Origin: Arthrobacter globiformis
Lineage (GTDB): Bacteria; Actinomycetota; Actinomycetes; Actinomycetales; Micrococcaceae
Direction of reading: 5' to 3'
DNA length: 64,000 nucleotides
Assembly (NCBI RefSeq): GCF_030817195.1
Contig: NZ_JAUSYZ010000001.1
Coordinates: 2,356,001-2,420,000, forward strand
The notes under the pieces were generated by a model. It ran no database searches and was not told the origin of the DNA. It saw only the letters and a list, made by a program, of their open reading frames with translations. Shown piece by piece: positions 62,810-64,000 of this stretch (position 1 is the first letter of the stretch; each line of letters begins with the position of its first letter). Both the position numbers and the translations under genes were made by a program.

Positions 62810-62832
62810 GGAGGCAGCCCGCTGAAGAGAAG

Positions 62833-62862
62833 AATGCCGCCCCAAATGCCAGGGGCGGCATT
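62833..62862 (+). terminator. Terminator after the APC permease
   Basis: AATGCCGCCCC and GGGGCGGCATT (11-bp perfect arms, 8-nt loop) begin 24 bp after the stop and are followed by GTCC rather than a long T-run. Confidence 0.7.
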
Positions 62863-63419
62863 GTCCTTCGCCTCACTCCAAAGTGACGATCGACCTTCCG
62901 CCACGGCCCCGGTTGCCCAACCTTGAAACGTGCGGCCCCCAATCGTCCACGGGCTGACGTCGACGATGCGCGGATACGCTCGTCGGGAGACGTGCGCTGT
63001 CCAGAACCATTGCCGGGTCCAAGGCAAGCGGAGCTGGGACGAAAGCAGTTCCACGCCCATGGTCCGCTCAAGTGACGCGAAATAGACATCCCGCAAGTAA
63101 AGGTGGTTGGCGGCCGGTTTTGCAATGCGCTCAGCCCGGCGAGTTTGGGCGGTCTCAGCACACGTCACGCCGGGCTAATGGGCATCCGGCCACGTTTGGC
63201 CCCGACTAACTTTGGGCCCTGCGGCGAAGCCGGCTTGCCGCAGGGGCGAACATGCCGCCGTTCTGGGACCCTGCCGCGCCTCACGCGGGGCTATCGGTGC
63301 CCCCGAAGCGACCGTGCCGCGGTTATTCGAACGAACAGTGGTGAACCTCGAGCTGTTCAGCAACGGCATCGAAACCCTCACCCGTGAGCCACTGTCCCGG
63401 AGCTGGAACGCCGCCGAGC
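62863..63419. other. Stretch without a recognised gene
   Basis: A minus-strand frame (up to 63168) reads fairly protein-like (HLYLRDVYFASLERTMGVEL, PWTRQWFWTAHVSRRAYPRI), but it continues through the permease terminator and coding sequence without a matching stop and has no recognised domain. It may be an eroded remnant. Confidence 0.35.
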
Positions 63420-63870
63420 CCCGAATCTCACGCAGACCGCCACGGCCGCGGGTCTGCTGGTCATGGACCTAGACTCTACCTTGGTGGCCTCGCCCTCGGA
63501 TAAGGAACACGTCGCCGGCACCTCCAAAGTCGGCTTCAGGTTCGGGCATCGCCCGTTGGTGCTAAGTTGCAGCAGCGGGACGGTGGAAATCCTCGCCGGC
63601 ATTGCACCCGGAAAGCCGGCGCGAACAGCCGCGTGGACCATTTCCGTGTCTTCCGACACTGCTGCGGACCAATTGCGGGAGGCCGTCTACGACAAGAGCG
63701 GGGCTATGTCCGAGAAGAAAGTCCTGGTCCACGGCGACAGCGCAGGCGTCCCGGAAGTTTCTCTTGCATCGGCACTGCATGGGCGCGCAGTTCTCCACCA
63801 TTTCATGCTCCCGCTGGGCAAGGCCTCTATGATCCGCTGGATCAATGACAGCGAAACTGACTGCCCGTGA
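63420..63870 (+). mobile_element. IS1380-type transposase remnant
   Basis: APNLTQTATAAGLLVMDLDS, TLVASPSDKEHVAGTSKVGF, then LAGIAPGKPART and KVLVHGDSAGVPEVSL correspond to the DDE-core stretch of IS1380 transposases (D-x-D-x-TLV...S-x-K, the LRPGNAG loop, R-x-DSAG). It is truncated on both sides and several signature residues have changed (for example PGNAG to PGKPA). No terminal inverted repeats were identified. Confidence 0.6.
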
Positions 63871-64000
63871 AAAATCGGGACTAGGGCTAGTGTCCTAAAT
63901 CCTGGCGTCTCTATCCGTGGTGTGTGAAGGGTGTCGCGAACTTCTGCTGGCAATGGGCCCAAGTTCAGCCAATGCTTCCGTTGTCCGCGGGCCGCCGTGG
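63871..64000. other. Window end, nothing recognised
   Basis: The last 130 bp follow the transposase remnant. No gene or element end could be assigned. Confidence 0.4.

Noticed and set aside
62761..63168. 135-codon minus-strand frame after the APC permease
   Set aside because: Partly protein-like, but it crosses the permease terminator and coding end with no stop of its own in a sensible place. No domain recognised.

Overview
The window is high-GC DNA with actinobacterial habits: many GTG/TTG starts behind AGGAG-type sites, leaderless-looking promoters, an Lsr2 nucleoid protein, and MHS, APC and FCD-GntR families. The protein sequences resemble Arthrobacter/Paenarthrobacter-type Micrococcaceae. 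This placement is inferred from family resemblance, not from a marker gene. No rRNA, tRNA or CRISPR array was seen.

Layout. 1-5.8 kb: the 5' part of a tyramine-oxidase-subunit-B-like gene with two perfect palindromes upstream, then a penicillin-acylase-type hydrolase translationally coupled to an MHS transporter, with a divergent LysR regulator. 5.9-14.8 kb: a worn accessory stretch. A few intact genes (lsr2, arfB, a VOC protein, an LLM flavin oxidoreductase, a small membrane protein, a secreted AMIN-like protein) stand among remnants of an APC permease, a TetR regulator, an SRAP peptidase, an FMN reductase and a YkoE transporter subunit.

14.8-34.2 kb: the centrepiece. A minus-strand operon encodes a serine hydrolase, lipoyl synthase, dihydrolipoyl dehydrogenase and a bare E2 catalytic core. 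It diverges from a plus-strand operon encoding a GlpD-like flavoprotein, an aldolase-family protein with altered catalytic residues, a fused E1 alpha/beta, a free-standing lipoyl protein, a GlpK-like kinase and a SorC regulator. A second plus-strand operon encodes a sugar-type ABC importer, a second FGGY kinase, an SDR and a type II lumazine-synthase homologue. Both plus-strand operons carry the same pair of 12-bp palindromes 18 bp apart just downstream of the promoter, which ties them into one regulon, presumably under the SorC protein. I read this as an uncharacterised polyol or ketose catabolic system that imports, phosphorylates and oxidises its substrate and has its own lipoate-dependent dehydrogenase complex.

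34-46 kb: an LLM oxidoreductase remnant, a lipoprotein serine hydrolase, an FCD-GntR regulator with a gamma-glutamyl hydrolase and an APC permease, an ABM pseudogene with two in-frame amber codons, a glycogen-debranching-type glucosidase, a transposase scrap, and a three-gene operon (AHL-lactonase-like, FmdB-like, 3-hydroxyisobutyrate-dehydrogenase-like) in which every gene is frameshifted.

46-56 kb: a second catabolic cluster split over convergent operons. One encodes a binding protein, an FAD oxidoreductase and a maleylacetate-reductase-like Fe-alcohol dehydrogenase. The other encodes an ABC ATPase, two permeases and a carboxymuconolactone-decarboxylase-like protein. The two promoters match in -35/-10 sequence and have similar downstream operators, pointing to the local GntR regulator. 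56-60 kb: an ArsR regulator divergent from an old yellow enzyme, an SDR and a zinc alcohol dehydrogenase. 60-64 kb: a TetR/APC-permease divergent pair, then an IS1380-type transposase remnant.
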